From Oscillospiraceae bacterium (GTDB lineage Bacteria; Bacillota; Clostridia; Oscillospirales; Oscillospiraceae), in contig JAFXAW010000023.1 in assembly GCA_017522015.1 (NCBI GenBank), forward strand, positions 1 through 47,213: a stretch of 47,213 nucleotides of DNA, read 5' to 3'. The notes below the pieces were generated by a model that did not search any database, was not told the origin of the DNA, and saw only the letters and a program-made list of their open reading frames with translations. Made by a program: the position numbers and the translations under genes. Each line of letters begins with the position of its first letter. The stretch's first letter is position 1. Shown here one piece after another: positions 17,044 to 26,156 of this stretch.

Positions 17044-18857
17044 ATCTGCTCCTCCTTGTGAAAATACGTCCAGACTGCCTGCGCTGTATTTTTCGGCACG
17101 ACAGCACAAAGCGTCTCCAAATCCGCCTTTTCGATCGCGCGCACGGATTTGAAATGCTGCAAAAGCGCGTTGCGGCGCTTCTCCCCCACCCCGGGTATGG
17201 AATCGAGCACGGATGCAAAGGATGCACTGCGCAGGCTGCGCTGATATTCAATCGCGAAGCGGTGGGTCTCCTCCTGAATCTTCCCGATGAGCGCGAACAC
17301 CGCCGGGAATGCGGAGAGACCAACCTCCCTGCCGTCCTCAGTGATGAGGGCACGCGTACGGTGGCGGTCGTCCTTTACCATGCCGTAAACGGGAATGCGC
17401 AGCGCCGCGTCACGCAGCACCGCGGACGCAGCCGCGGCATGCGTCGCCCCGCCGTCGATCAGCAGCAGGTCGGGCAATGCGCCGAATTTTTCGTCCCCGT
17501 CCAGATAGCGGCGGAAGCGCCGCGTGAGTACCTCGGACATGGATGCATAGTCGTCCGGATGCCCCGTCACGCTCTCCACACGGAATTTCCGATAGTCCTT
17601 TTTGCGGGGTTTCCCCTGCTCGAACACCGTCATCGCAGCCACGATGCCCGTGCTGCCGAGGTTGGATATGTCAAACGCCTCGATGCGCTCCGGCAGCTTT
17701 GGCAAACCCAAAGTCTTCTGAAGCCATTCCAGCGTTTTCAACCGTTTCTGCTCCCTGGAGCTTGCGCGCTCCACTTCCTCCCGCGCGTTCACCTGCGCCG
17801 CCTCTGCCAAAGCACGACGGTCGCCGCGTTTGGCCGTTTCAACGCGCACACGCCGCTGCGCCGCCTGGGAGAGCAGCGTTTCCAAAGCCTCCCTGTCCTC
17901 AATCTCCACCGGAAGCAGGATCAGCTTCGGCCATGTTCCGCGGCCGACATAATACTGCCGCACGAGGGAGGAAATTGCCTCTGCATCGCTCTCCAGCGGT
18001 TCTTCCACGAACTCATGATCCTTGCCGCTGAGTACGCCTGCCGTGTAGTGCATAACCGTAAAGCAGCACTTTGCGCCGCGGCAAAAGCCGACGGCGTCCA
18101 TATCCGCAAACGCAAGGGAGACCGCCCGCTGCTTGGTCTGCAAACTCTCGATGGCACGGATGCGGTCACGCAGTTTTGCGGCCAGCTCAAAGTTCAGCTC
18201 CTCGGCAGCGGCGTTCATGCTCTCTGTCAATTCCGCGACAAGCGACGCCGTATCGCCATCGAGAATGCGCTCCGCCTGCCGGATCAACTTCCGATATTCC
18301 TCCTGATCCGGCACGCCGGTACACCAGCCCTCGCACACGCCGAGGTGCTGATTGAGGCAAGGTCTGTCCTTGCCTATGTCGCGCGGAAAGCGGCGGCTGC
18401 AGTTTGGAAGACGCAGGGTCTTGCAGATCGTGTCGATGATCCCAAAAGAGAGGCTGCGCCCTCCGTAAGGCCCGAAATACCGCGCGCCGTCCTGCGTCTG
18501 CCGGGATACGATCGTAAAGCGCGGATAGGCGCTTTTGACATCCAAACGGATGAAAGGGTAACCCTTGTCGTCCCGAAGCAGGATATTGTAATGCGGCTGA
18601 TGCCGCTTGATGAGCGAGTTTTCCAGCACAAGGGCTTCCAGCTCATTGGCGGCAACGATCACGTTGAAATCCGCGACCTTGTCGATCATCGCCTGCACCT
18701 TGCCCTCATGACTGCCGCGGAAATAGCTGGTGACGCGGTTTTTCAGCGCCTTCGCCTTGCCGACATAGATGACCTCGCCCTTTTCGTCGAGCATAATGTA
18801 CACGCCGGGCAGCAGCGGGAGCATATTCGCTTTTTCACGCAGCGCATCGAGATGCAT
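17034..18857 (-). CDS. uvrC: excinuclease ABC subunit C
   Basis: This 607-residue nuclease makes both incisions in UvrABC nucleotide excision repair. Domains in order: GIY-YIG (GVYIM with VIYVGKAKALKNRV, about 15-40); a four-cysteine segment (LPNC, RPC, GVC, GWC) matching the reported iron-sulfur site of UvrC; a UVR helix pair (LNFELAAKLRDRI); the RNase H-like nuclease (FDISNLGSTGIVAAM and LLLIDGGATHA); and a C-terminal helix-hairpin-helix (IPGVGEKRRNALL). ATG 18857 has GGAG 8 bases upstream. The open frame runs 80 codons further, but that part overlaps the EamA gene. It starts 4 bases after the EamA stop. Confidence 0.96.
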   Translation of the reverse strand: MHLDALREKANMLPLLPGVYIMLDEKGEVIYVGKAKALKNRVTSYFRGSHEGKVQAMIDKVADFNVIVAANELEALVLENSLIKRHQPHYNILLRDDKGYPFIRLDVKSAYPRFTIVSRQTQDGARYFGPYGGRSLSFGIIDTICKTLRLPNCSRRFPRDIGKDRPCLNQHLGVCEGWCTGVPDQEEYRKLIRQAERILDGDTASLVAELTESMNAAAEELNFELAAKLRDRIRAIESLQTKQRAVSLAFADMDAVGFCRGAKCCFTVMHYTAGVLSGKDHEFVEEPLESDAEAISSLVRQYYVGRGTWPKLILLPVEIEDREALETLLSQAAQRRVRVETAKRGDRRALAEAAQVNAREEVERASSREQKRLKTLEWLQKTLGLPKLPERIEAFDISNLGSTGIVAAMTVFEQGKPRKKDYRKFRVESVTGHPDDYASMSEVLTRRFRRYLDGDEKFGALPDLLLIDGGATHAAAASAVLRDAALRIPVYGMVKDDRHRTRALITEDGREVGLSAFPAVFALIGKIQEETHRFAIEYQRSLRSASFASVLDSIPGVGEKRRNALLQHFKSVRAIEKADLETLCAVVPKNTAQAVWTYFHKEEQICE

Positions 18858-18861
18858 AGCT

Positions 18862-19737
18862 TCACTCCACCCCATCGGGCTGTGCAGTCTGTTCCTTCTT
18901 CTCCTTATAAACCGTCCATACAACGATCGTGGCGATGACAACAACGCCGCCGACCAGGGCAAACACGCCCGGCATCTCCCCGTCAAAAATCGCAACCCAA
19001 ACCGGGTTGAGCAGCGGCTCGACAGCGCCGAGCAGAGAGCAGACCAGCGGCGGGCACCATGTTGCACCGTGCGCCAGCAGAACATAAGGAATGCCAAGCT
19101 GGAAAATGCCGAGGATCACGACGAACAGGATGCTGCGCCCGGTGAAAACCGGCTGCGTGGTCAGCAGGAAAGGGATGCCGATGAGAAAGGTCAGGGCATT
19201 GGCCATCACGATCGAGCTGGTGCGCACATTCTCCTCGCAGTCCCCCAAGCTCAGATAGTAGCAGCCAAAGGTAAGGCCCGAGGCCAGCGCCACCAGGTTT
19301 CCCGCCAGGTTACCGCTGCGCAGGCTGTCGGCAAAAAACAGCGCAATTCCGCCGAAGGTCACGACAACGGCGATCACATCCGATTTGTGAAAGCGCTTTT
19401 TCAAAAAGATTGCGGAAAGCGCCATCACCCAAATCGGCGATGTAAACTGCAAAACGATGGCGTTTGCCGCCGTGGTCATCTTATTGGCGACGGAAAACAG
19501 CGTCATCGTAAAGCAGAGCGTCACAGCGCCGAACACACTCTGCCTGTTCACGACAAAGCGTTTCTTGCGCCATATCATATAAATCGCCGCCACACAGCCG
19601 GCGATCAAACTGCGAAGAGAGGCGATCACAAAGCCCGACCAGGGGATTTGTTTCATAAAAATACCCGCTATGCTCCACAGGGCGGAACACAGCAGAACTT
19701 CAAGCACGCCCCGCATGTGCAGGGATTTACTTTGCAT
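18862..19737 (-). CDS. EamA/DMT-family transporter
   Basis: This 291-residue inner membrane protein has about ten hydrophobic segments in two EamA repeats (the first starting VLLCSALWSIAGIFMKQIPW). DMT transporters typically export or import metabolites such as amino acids or their derivatives; the substrate cannot be read from the sequence. ATG 19737 has AAAGGAAG 8 bases upstream. It heads the run leading into uvrC (4-base gap), possibly fed by read-through of the weak terminator after the HPr-like gene. A paralogue lies at 35598-36500. Confidence 0.9.
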   Translation of the reverse strand: MQSKSLHMRGVLEVLLCSALWSIAGIFMKQIPWSGFVIASLRSLIAGCVAAIYMIWRKKRFVVNRQSVFGAVTLCFTMTLFSVANKMTTAANAIVLQFTSPIWVMALSAIFLKKRFHKSDVIAVVVTFGGIALFFADSLRSGNLAGNLVALASGLTFGCYYLSLGDCEENVRTSSIVMANALTFLIGIPFLLTTQPVFTGRSILFVVILGIFQLGIPYVLLAHGATWCPPLVCSLLGAVEPLLNPVWVAIFDGEMPGVFALVGGVVVIATIVVWTVYKEKKEQTAQPDGVE

Positions 19738-19755
19738 TGTCCGACTTCCTTTCAT

Positions 19756-19789
19756 AAAAGTCAGGGCGTGTTCTGAAAGAAACACGCCC
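19756..19789 (-). terminator. terminator after the HPr-like gene
   Basis: GGGCGTGTT (19764-19772) pairs with AACACGCCC (19781-19789) across an 8-base loop. On the minus strand it is followed by TGACTTTTAT. The T-tract is short, so some read-through into the EamA gene is plausible. Confidence 0.6.
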
Positions 19790-19799
19790 TCGTCCTGTA

Positions 19800-20063
19800 T
19801 TACTCAGAAAAGTCGGAGCCGATCAGCTTGGTCAGCGCTTCGATGGCTTCGTCCTCGTCCGGTCCGTCCGCGATCAGATTGATCGTCGTCCCTTTTACGA
19901 TGCTCAAAGAGAGGACGCCGAGCAAGCTCTTGGCATTCACTCTTCTCTCCTCTTTCTCAATCCAAATGCTGCTCTTGAACTCATTCGCCTTTTGGATAAA
20001 GAATGTCGCTGGTCTGGCATAAAGCCCCACCTGATTGTTGATGACAGCTTCCCGTGTAACCAT
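19800..20063 (-). CDS. HPr-family protein lacking the EI phosphorylation histidine
   Basis: This 87-residue protein has the HPr fold over its full length. The active-site loop reads NNQVGLYARPATFF, so residue 15, the histidine phosphorylated by enzyme I in PTS HPr, is Tyr (codon TAT). The regulatory Ser46 site is intact (NAKSLLGVLSL). By family knowledge such a protein cannot pass phosphate to sugar permeases but could still be phosphorylated by HPr kinase and act with CcpA, as Crh does in Bacillus, where the position is Gln. ATG 20063 follows AAAGGAG. It has its own strong promoter and terminator. The regulatory role is inferred. Confidence 0.92.
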   Translation of the reverse strand: MVTREAVINNQVGLYARPATFFIQKANEFKSSIWIEKEERRVNAKSLLGVLSLSIVKGTTINLIADGPDEDEAIEALTKLIGSDFSE

Positions 20064-20121
20064 TCCCGCCACTCCTTTTAATATGTTCTCTTGCCCAGCA
20101 AGATATTCAACTACGAATACA

Positions 20122-20150
20122 ATTATAACAAATCCGTCCGGTATCGTCAA
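20122..20150 (-). promoter_or_regulatory. strong promoter of the HPr-like gene
   Basis: TTGACG (20145-20150), a 17-base spacer and a perfect TATAAT (20122-20127) on the minus strand. It is among the closest matches to the sigma-A consensus in this window. Confidence 0.8.
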
Positions 20151-20208
20151 CCAAATTCCGCTGTTTTGTGGATTTGCACAGCGCCGCACAAGGATGGCTT
20201 TTTGTCTT

Positions 20209-22584
20209 TTATTTCAGTTCCACAACCGTAACGCCGGTTTCCCCCTCGCCATACCTGCCGAGGCGGAAACTCTTGACCAGTTTGTGCCGCTTCAGGCTTT
20301 GTGCTACCGCCTGCCGCAGCGCACCCGTTCCCTTGCCGTGGATGATCGTCACACTCTTGAGCTTGGCCATCGCCGCGTCATCTACATAACGTTCCACCAG
20401 CGGAATTGCCTCATCCGTCAGCATGCCCCGAATATCCAGCTCCGGGCTCACGCTCGCAGCGCGAAGCTGCGCTGCCGCCGCCTGCGCGCGCTTCTTCGTT
20501 TCCTGCGCCGCGCCCTCCACAAGCAGAACTTCATCCTCCTTAGCCGTCACGCGCATGATGCCCGCCTGCAGAGTCAGCACTCTGTCCGGCGAGATCTCCG
20601 TCACCTGTGCCTTGACGCCCACGGAGAGCAGCTCCACCGTGTCACCGACGCGGACAGGTCTTGCGCTCTTCCGCGCTTCCTTCTGCGGCTCTGCCTCCGC
20701 CTGCGCGCGGTCGACCGCCGCGTTGAGACGTCTGCGCAGCTCCGCGCGCGCCTCATTTACGCGCTGATAATCCGTTTCCTGCTTCTGCATCTTGCGGATG
20801 TTGTCAAGCTCCTCCAGCGCAGCCTCCGCCTCACGCCGGGCGTCCGAGATGATTCGCTCCGCCTCACGCCGGGCTTTCTGCTCCGCCTTCTCCAGCCGCG
20901 CGCTGAGTTCACGCCGGATTTCGTCGGACCTCTTCGCATTTTCCTCCGCCTCACGGAGCTTGATGCGCAGCTCGTCCTCCTGCTTTTCCAATGACTGCCG
21001 CTGCTGCTCCAGCTTCTCAATCGTCGCTTCAAAGCTCGCGCTCTCCGTTCCGATGCGGCCGGAGGCATCCGCAATCACCGCATCCGGCAAACCGAGTCTG
21101 CGCGAGATCGCAAAGGCGTTGGACTTGCCCGGGATACCGATCAGCAGCCGATAGGTCGGCTGCAGCGTCTCCACATTAAACTCGCAGGAGGCGTTCTGCA
21201 CGCCGGGCGTGGAGGTCGCATAGACCTTCAGCTCCGCGTAATGCGTCGTCGCCGCGACGATCGAGCCGACCTTTCGCCCATACTCAATGATCGAGATGGC
21301 CAGAGCCGCGCCCTCGGTCGGATCCGTACCCGCGCCGAGCTCGTCAAACAGCAACAGCGTGCGGTCGCCGCAGGTGCGTAAAATCTCCACAATATTGGTC
21401 ATGTGCGAAGAAAAGGTCGACAGGCTCTGCTCAATGCTCTGCTCATCGCCGATGTCTGCGAGCACGCCCTCGAGCAGCGGCACCTTACTGCCGTCGGCAG
21501 CCGGGATATGCAGCCCGCACTGCGCCATCGCACACAGCAGCCCGAGCGTTTTGAGCGTGACCGTTTTGCCGCCGGTGTTCGGACCCGTAATCATGAGGGT
21601 GTCAAACTCGTCGCCGAGTGTCACGTCAATGGGCACAGCCTTCGCCTGGTCGAGCAGCGGATGCCGCGCCTTTTTCAGCACGAGCGTGCGCTCCGTCAGC
21701 TCCGGCTCCATGCAGTTAAGCTTATAACTGAGCTTTGCCTTGGCAAAGACAAGGTCCAGCGCAGCCAGCACATTGAAATCGCAGGTGATGTCCTCCCGAT
21801 AGGTCGCGCATTCCGCGCTGAGTTCCATAAGGATGCGCTCAATCTCCTGCTTTTCCTTGGCGCGCAGCTCGCGCACCTCATTGTTCGCTTTCACCGCCGC
21901 CATAGGCTCGATGAAAACCGTTGCGCCCGAGGAGGAAACATCGTGCACCAGCCCCGGCACCGCGCCCTTATGCTCCACGCGCACAGGCACAACAAAACGG
22001 TCCGAGCGCATGGTGATGATCGGCTCCTGCAGCGCCTTGGCATAGGCCGGAGAGGAAATGATCTTCTGCAGCGCCTCTCTTGCACGGGAGCTCGCCGCAC
22101 GCATTTTCCTGCGGATGTCGGCCAGCTCGGCGCTCGCCGCGTCCGCAATCTCTTCCTCGCCGATGATGGAACCGGTAATGCGCTCCTCCAGATACCGGTT
22201 GGCGATCAGGGACGAGAACAGGTAATCAATCGCGCCTCTCTGCTCCCCGCGATCGGATGCAGCATAGGAAATCGCGCTGCGCGCGCAGGCCAGAACACCG
22301 GCAATCTCCAAAAGCTCCCGCGTGTTGAGCATGCCACCCATATCCGCCCTTGCCAGCGCACCGCGCACATCCTTCAAGCCGGAGAACGAGGGTGAACCCT
22401 TCACCACCATCATGCCGGCTGCGGCACTTGTCTCCCTGAGTCTGCTGCGCACCTCGGCAAGGTCCGCACTCGGGCGCAGTGCGCGCGCCTTCTCCTGCGC
22501 AAACTCGGATACCGCCTGTCCGGCCAGCATCTCCAGCACGGCAGGAAGCTCCAGCGTGCGCAGCGATTTTTCAAACATCTCCAT
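20209..22584 (-). CDS. mutS2: endonuclease MutS2
   Basis: This 791-residue MutS paralogue has core and lever domains, Walker A GPNTGGKT (334-341), Walker B LLLFDELGAGTDP, a long coiled coil (about 510-630), a KOW-like segment, and a C-terminal Smr nuclease domain (about 712-791, with DIRG and HGKGTGALR). It lacks the MutS mismatch-recognition domain. In Firmicutes MutS2 is linked to suppressing recombination or rescuing collided ribosomes. ATG 22584 has AGAGGAG about 6 bases upstream. It is the last gene of the yqfC-to-mutS2 run, 32 bases after recO. Confidence 0.95.
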   Translation of the reverse strand: MEMFEKSLRTLELPAVLEMLAGQAVSEFAQEKARALRPSADLAEVRSRLRETSAAAGMMVVKGSPSFSGLKDVRGALARADMGGMLNTRELLEIAGVLACARSAISYAASDRGEQRGAIDYLFSSLIANRYLEERITGSIIGEEEIADAASAELADIRRKMRAASSRAREALQKIISSPAYAKALQEPIITMRSDRFVVPVRVEHKGAVPGLVHDVSSSGATVFIEPMAAVKANNEVRELRAKEKQEIERILMELSAECATYREDITCDFNVLAALDLVFAKAKLSYKLNCMEPELTERTLVLKKARHPLLDQAKAVPIDVTLGDEFDTLMITGPNTGGKTVTLKTLGLLCAMAQCGLHIPAADGSKVPLLEGVLADIGDEQSIEQSLSTFSSHMTNIVEILRTCGDRTLLLFDELGAGTDPTEGAALAISIIEYGRKVGSIVAATTHYAELKVYATSTPGVQNASCEFNVETLQPTYRLLIGIPGKSNAFAISRRLGLPDAVIADASGRIGTESASFEATIEKLEQQRQSLEKQEDELRIKLREAEENAKRSDEIRRELSARLEKAEQKARREAERIISDARREAEAALEELDNIRKMQKQETDYQRVNEARAELRRRLNAAVDRAQAEAEPQKEARKSARPVRVGDTVELLSVGVKAQVTEISPDRVLTLQAGIMRVTAKEDEVLLVEGAAQETKKRAQAAAAQLRAASVSPELDIRGMLTDEAIPLVERYVDDAAMAKLKSVTIIHGKGTGALRQAVAQSLKRHKLVKSFRLGRYGEGETGVTVVELK

Positions 22585-22616
22585 CTTCTTCTCCTCTGTC
22601 GGCCGTCAAAAGGCCG

Positions 22617-23360
22617 TCAGCTCAACTTCTCATAGTAATCCAGTGCGCCAAAGCCCCGGTCAAGCTGCCGCAGGGCATAGCGCTGGCAAACTCTGCCGAG
22701 TTCGCGCAAATCTTTATCGTCCAGCTTGAACGAAAACGCCCGCTTCGGGTCAGCGCCCGTAATGTAGCGCATGGCGGCAAGCGTCTGTGTTCCGATATGC
22801 AGGCCGCCGGGCTGTGTCTTCTCCGCGCATTCCGCGCAAAACAGCTCTCCGCCCGCGATGTCAAAAACAGGCCGGAACCCCTCCGTCTTCCCGCAACCGG
22901 TGCAAAAATCCAGCGCGGGCGCATAGCCGGTGATGCACATCACCCGCAGTTCAAAAGCCGCCTTGACCTGTTTGGCGGGATACAGATCCCGACTGAGCGC
23001 AAACAGGGCGTTGAGCCCGAGTCGCAGAAGCTCGGGATCCGGGCTGTCCTCATCCGAAACCGCCTCAAGCAGCTCGGCAAAATAGGCCGCAAGCGCAAGC
23101 TCCTCAAACCGCTCCCGCAGCCCCCGGAAGTCCTCCACAACCGAGGCCTCCTCCAGATAATACCTGCCGCGGTTGAGAAACAGCGTCATCTCCGAATAGG
23201 CAAACTGCTGCGACGCCGCAGCAAAGCGACAGCTCTTGCGCAGCGCACCGCGTGCACGGACAGATATCTTGCCCTCCTCCTGTGTCAGCACCGTGAGCAT
23301 TTTGTCCGCTTCTTTGAATTTTACCTCGCGCAGGACAAGTCCGTGCACTGTCTTGTACAT
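22617..23360 (-). CDS. recO: DNA repair protein RecO
   Basis: This 247-residue recombination mediator has an N-terminal OB fold (VHGLVLREVKFKEADKMLTVLTQEEGKISVRARGALR) and a C-terminal zinc site made of two CxxC pairs (CTGCGKTEG and LFCAECA). RecO loads RecA on SSB-coated DNA with RecR. ATG 23360 follows CAGGAGG. The era-recO neighbourhood is standard in Firmicutes. Confidence 0.94.
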   Translation of the reverse strand: MYKTVHGLVLREVKFKEADKMLTVLTQEEGKISVRARGALRKSCRFAAASQQFAYSEMTLFLNRGRYYLEEASVVEDFRGLRERFEELALAAYFAELLEAVSDEDSPDPELLRLGLNALFALSRDLYPAKQVKAAFELRVMCITGYAPALDFCTGCGKTEGFRPVFDIAGGELFCAECAEKTQPGGLHIGTQTLAAMRYITGADPKRAFSFKLDDKDLRELGRVCQRYALRQLDRGFGALDYYEKLS

Positions 23361-23393
23361 TATGTAAACCTCCTGCGCCGCAAAAAGGGGGGG

Positions 23394-23546
23394 TTAATCT
23401 TCCCTTTCCTGCGCCCGGCATTCCTGCTGCGCTGTATTATTCTGCAGCATTTCCGTTTCCTCCGCGCGCTGCGCGGCACGGCTGAGCAACCAGCAGATCG
23501 GCTCGCCCGTCTCGGCAAAGAGCTGATAAAAACCATCCTGCACCAT
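23394..23546 (-). CDS. YqzL-like small protein
   Basis: This 50-residue product begins MVQDGFYQLFAETGEPICWL. It lies between era and recO, where Bacillus and Clostridia encode YqzL, a short protein with an aromatic-x-x-F-x-x-TG pattern near the N-terminus. ATG 23546 has GGAGG 8 bases upstream; an in-frame ATG two codons earlier is too close to that site. The stop at 23394 is 33 bases before recO. The second half is Gln/Glu-rich and low in complexity. Function is unknown, and the family call rests on position, size and the short motif. Confidence 0.65.
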   Translation of the reverse strand: MVQDGFYQLFAETGEPICWLLSRAAQRAEETEMLQNNTAQQECRAQERED

Positions 23547-23588
23547 GCGCATATCCTCCGTGCTTCCTGATGCAGATAGTTTGCCGCG

Positions 23589-23632
23589 CGGATGCGGAAT
23601 TATGGCTGGGAATGCCCACCTGTCCGCATCCG
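23589..23632. repeat. 10-bp hairpin between era and the yqzL-like gene
   Basis: CGGATGCGGA (23589-23598) pairs perfectly with TCCGCATCCG (23623-23632), and the 24-base loop itself contains a small GGG/CCC stem. No T-run follows on the minus strand. It may be an intra-operon stability or attenuation structure. Confidence 0.55.
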
Positions 23633-23655
23633 GAAGCGGGAATTGTCGCGTTGCC

Positions 23656-24543
23656 TTAGTCCGTAAAGCCGAAATTGCGAAGCTGCGCCTGACTGTCTCG
23701 CCAGTTCTCCTTCACCTTCACCCAGGTTTGCAGATACACCTTTGTACCCATGAAGGCCTCGATATCGCGCCGGGCAAGCTCGCCGATCTTTTTGAGCATC
23801 GCGCCCTGCTTGCCGATGATAATGCCCTTGTGGCTGGCTTTTTCGCAGAAAATTGTGGCCTCGAGATCGATGATCTCGCTCTCGCGCTCCGTAAAGCGCG
23901 TCACCTCAACAGCCGTTCCGTGCGGTACCTCCCGCTCGAGGCAGAGCAAGAGCTTCTCGCGCAGGATCTCCGCGCAGATCTGCTTTTCCGGCTGGTCGCA
24001 GATCATGTCGTCCGGGAAGAGCTGCGGCCCCTCCTGCGCATACTGCTCCAGCAGATTCAGCAGTTCATCCAGCCCGTCCCGCTCCTGCGCAGAGATCGGG
24101 AGAATCGCGTCAAAATCAAACTCGGCGGAATAGGTTGCGATCACGCCGAGCAGCTCCGGCTTTTCCACGGTGTCGATCTTGTTGATGACAAGGATGGCGG
24201 GCACCCGCGTCTCGCGCAGACGCTCAATGAGCGCCTTTTCCTGCGCGCCGACGGACGCAATGGGCTCCACCATCAGCACAGCCGCGTCCACGCCCGAAAT
24301 GCTCTCGCGCACGATGTTCACCATGTAGTCACCCAGGCGGTTGCGCGCCTTGTGGAAACCCGGCGTGTCCATCATCACGAACTGCGTCTCCCCGCGGTTG
24401 ACAACGGCGGTGATGCGGTTACGCGTGGTCTGCGGTTTGTTGGAAACGATGGCGATCTTTTCTCCGACAAGCTGATTGATCAGCGTGGATTTCCCGACGT
24501 TGGGACGCCCGCAAACGGTAATCATAGCGGTCTTTTTAATCAT
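23656..24543 (-). CDS. era: GTPase Era
   Basis: This 295-residue GTPase has G1 GRPNVGKST (about 12-20), G3 DTPG, G4 NKID and a C-terminal KH RNA-binding domain (GIIIGKQGAMLKKIGELARRDIE). By family knowledge Era binds the 3' end of 16S rRNA and drives 30S maturation, often with YbeY, which is encoded next to it here. ATG 24543 has only a weak GGGG site upstream. The open frame extends 34 codons further, but those overlap ybeY and do not resemble Era. Confidence 0.96.
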   Translation of the reverse strand: MIKKTAMITVCGRPNVGKSTLINQLVGEKIAIVSNKPQTTRNRITAVVNRGETQFVMMDTPGFHKARNRLGDYMVNIVRESISGVDAAVLMVEPIASVGAQEKALIERLRETRVPAILVINKIDTVEKPELLGVIATYSAEFDFDAILPISAQERDGLDELLNLLEQYAQEGPQLFPDDMICDQPEKQICAEILREKLLLCLEREVPHGTAVEVTRFTERESEIIDLEATIFCEKASHKGIIIGKQGAMLKKIGELARRDIEAFMGTKVYLQTWVKVKENWRDSQAQLRNFGFTD

Positions 24544-24599
24544 AATTCTACCCCGGTTTCTCTGTTCGTTTTCTTCGGTATCTTCAGGCTTGGATATCT

Positions 24600-25103
24600 T
24601 TATTCTTCGCAGGCGGCATCCGCTTCCAGCACCGCCATGATGCATTTTTCGCGCGCGCGCATCTGCGCTTTCTGCTCCGCCTCATCCACATGATCGTAGC
24701 CGAGCAGATGCAGCACGCTGTGCACCGTCAGATACATCAGCTCGTGTTCAAAGCCGTGGCCGAATTCCTCGCCCTGCGCCGCGCAGCGTTCCAGCGAGAT
24801 GACCACGTCCCCGAGCGGAACGGTCTCCGTGTCCGGATCCCAGCCGCAGTCGTCCGGGTCAAAGGCACCAGGCGTCAGTTCGCACAGCGGAAAGCTCAGC
24901 ACGTCCGTGGCGCTGTCCACATTGCGGAACTCCTTGTTGATCGTTTTGATGTGCTCGTTATTCGTGAGCGTCACATCCACCGCGCAGGGCTCAGAGATGC
25001 ACTCTGCCTCCAGCGCGGCGCGGACGGCACGGCGAACAAGCCGCCAGGCATCGCTGTATCCAAGATCTCTGCGCGTGCGTGTGATCGTAATATGATGCCG
25101 CAT
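24600..25103 (-). CDS. ybeY: endoribonuclease YbeY
   Basis: This 167-residue metalloprotein acts in 16S rRNA 3'-end maturation and rRNA quality control. The zinc motif HSVLHLLGYDH gives the H-x3-H-x5-H ligands, and the upstream sequence TDVLSFPL is conserved in the family. ATG 25103 has AGAGGG about 9 bases upstream. It sits between phoH and era, the usual Firmicutes order. Confidence 0.96.
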   Translation of the reverse strand: MRHHITITRTRRDLGYSDAWRLVRRAVRAALEAECISEPCAVDVTLTNNEHIKTINKEFRNVDSATDVLSFPLCELTPGAFDPDDCGWDPDTETVPLGDVVISLERCAAQGEEFGHGFEHELMYLTVHSVLHLLGYDHVDEAEQKAQMRAREKCIMAVLEADAACEE

Positions 25104-25128
25104 GGATTTTTCCCTCTTTCGTCCGTTT

Positions 25129-26124
25129 TTATCGTTTGTTTTGTGTGGATTTGCGGTAGGTCTTTGCGGCCGGTGCCGGCGGGCGCGATTTGTCAAACGC
25201 TTCATAGGCATTGATGATCTTCTGCACCAGCTCGTGCCGCACAACGTCCGACGCCGTCAGGTGGCAGATGGCAATATCCTCAATGCCACCGAGCACGCGC
25301 ATCGCCTCGCGCAGACCGCTGACCTTGTCACTCGGCAGGTCGATCTGCGTGACGTCACCGGTGATGACGACCTTGGAGCCGAAGCCCAGACGCGTGAGAA
25401 ACATCTTCATCTGCTCGCGCGAGGTGTTCTGCGCTTCGTCAAGAATGATGAAGCTGTCATCCAGCGTCCGCCCGCGCATATAGGCCAGAGGCGCAACCTC
25501 AATGTTGCCGCGCTCAAGATATTTGTTATAGGTCTCCGCCCCGAGCATGTCAAACAGCGCATCGTACAGCGGACGCAGATAGGGGTCCACCTTGCTTTGC
25601 AGGTCACCCGGCAGAAAGCCGAGCCGCTCTCCCGCTTCGACGGCAGGCCGCGTGAGAATGATGCGGTTGACCTGCTTGTCCCGGAACGCGGCGACCGCCG
25701 CGGCAACGGCAAGATAGGTCTTGCCGGTTCCGGCGGGTCCGATGCCGAGCGTGATGGTGTTGTTCAAAATCGCCTCGACATAGGTCTTTTGTCCGAGCGT
25801 CTTGGCCTTGACGGGCTTGCCTTTGGATGTGATGCAGATCGTGTCCTTGGCGAGCTCGCCGATCTTGTGCTCCTGTCCCGAGCTGACCAGCTTGAGAATA
25901 TACCGCACATTCTGCGTGTCAATCTTCTCCCCGCGCGCCGCCAGAGAAAGCAGACCCTCAATCGCTTTCTCAGCATGCATGACCGATTCTTCATCCTCGC
26001 CGGAGATTTTAAGCTGATCGTCGCGATCCGTAACGCTGACTTTGAGCTCCGACTCGATGATGCGCAGATTTTGGTCAAAGGAACCGAACACGCTGATGAC
26101 GTGCTCCATCCTGTCTACTGCCAT
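25129..26124 (-). CDS. phoH: PhoH-family ATPase
   Basis: This 331-residue P-loop protein has Walker A GPAGTGKT and Walker B FIILDEAQN, the arrangement of PhoH/PhoL, which resembles a superfamily I helicase core. An N-terminal single-strand-binding-like segment precedes it. PhoH is commonly paired with YbeY and is thought to act on RNA. I chose ATG 26124 because GGAG sits 6 bases upstream; ATG 26136, four codons earlier, is also possible behind GAGAGG. Confidence 0.93.
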   Translation of the reverse strand: MAVDRMEHVISVFGSFDQNLRIIESELKVSVTDRDDQLKISGEDEESVMHAEKAIEGLLSLAARGEKIDTQNVRYILKLVSSGQEHKIGELAKDTICITSKGKPVKAKTLGQKTYVEAILNNTITLGIGPAGTGKTYLAVAAAVAAFRDKQVNRIILTRPAVEAGERLGFLPGDLQSKVDPYLRPLYDALFDMLGAETYNKYLERGNIEVAPLAYMRGRTLDDSFIILDEAQNTSREQMKMFLTRLGFGSKVVITGDVTQIDLPSDKVSGLREAMRVLGGIEDIAICHLTASDVVRHELVQKIINAYEAFDKSRPPAPAAKTYRKSTQNKR

Positions 26125-26156
26125 GATTCTCTCCATATTGAAGAAGCCTCTCCTTC

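Noticed and set aside
17058-18938. A 626-codon plus-strand frame opposite uvrC
   Set aside because: UvrC on the minus strand has all domains; the antisense translation is Arg/His/Leu-rich and has no recognisable domain.
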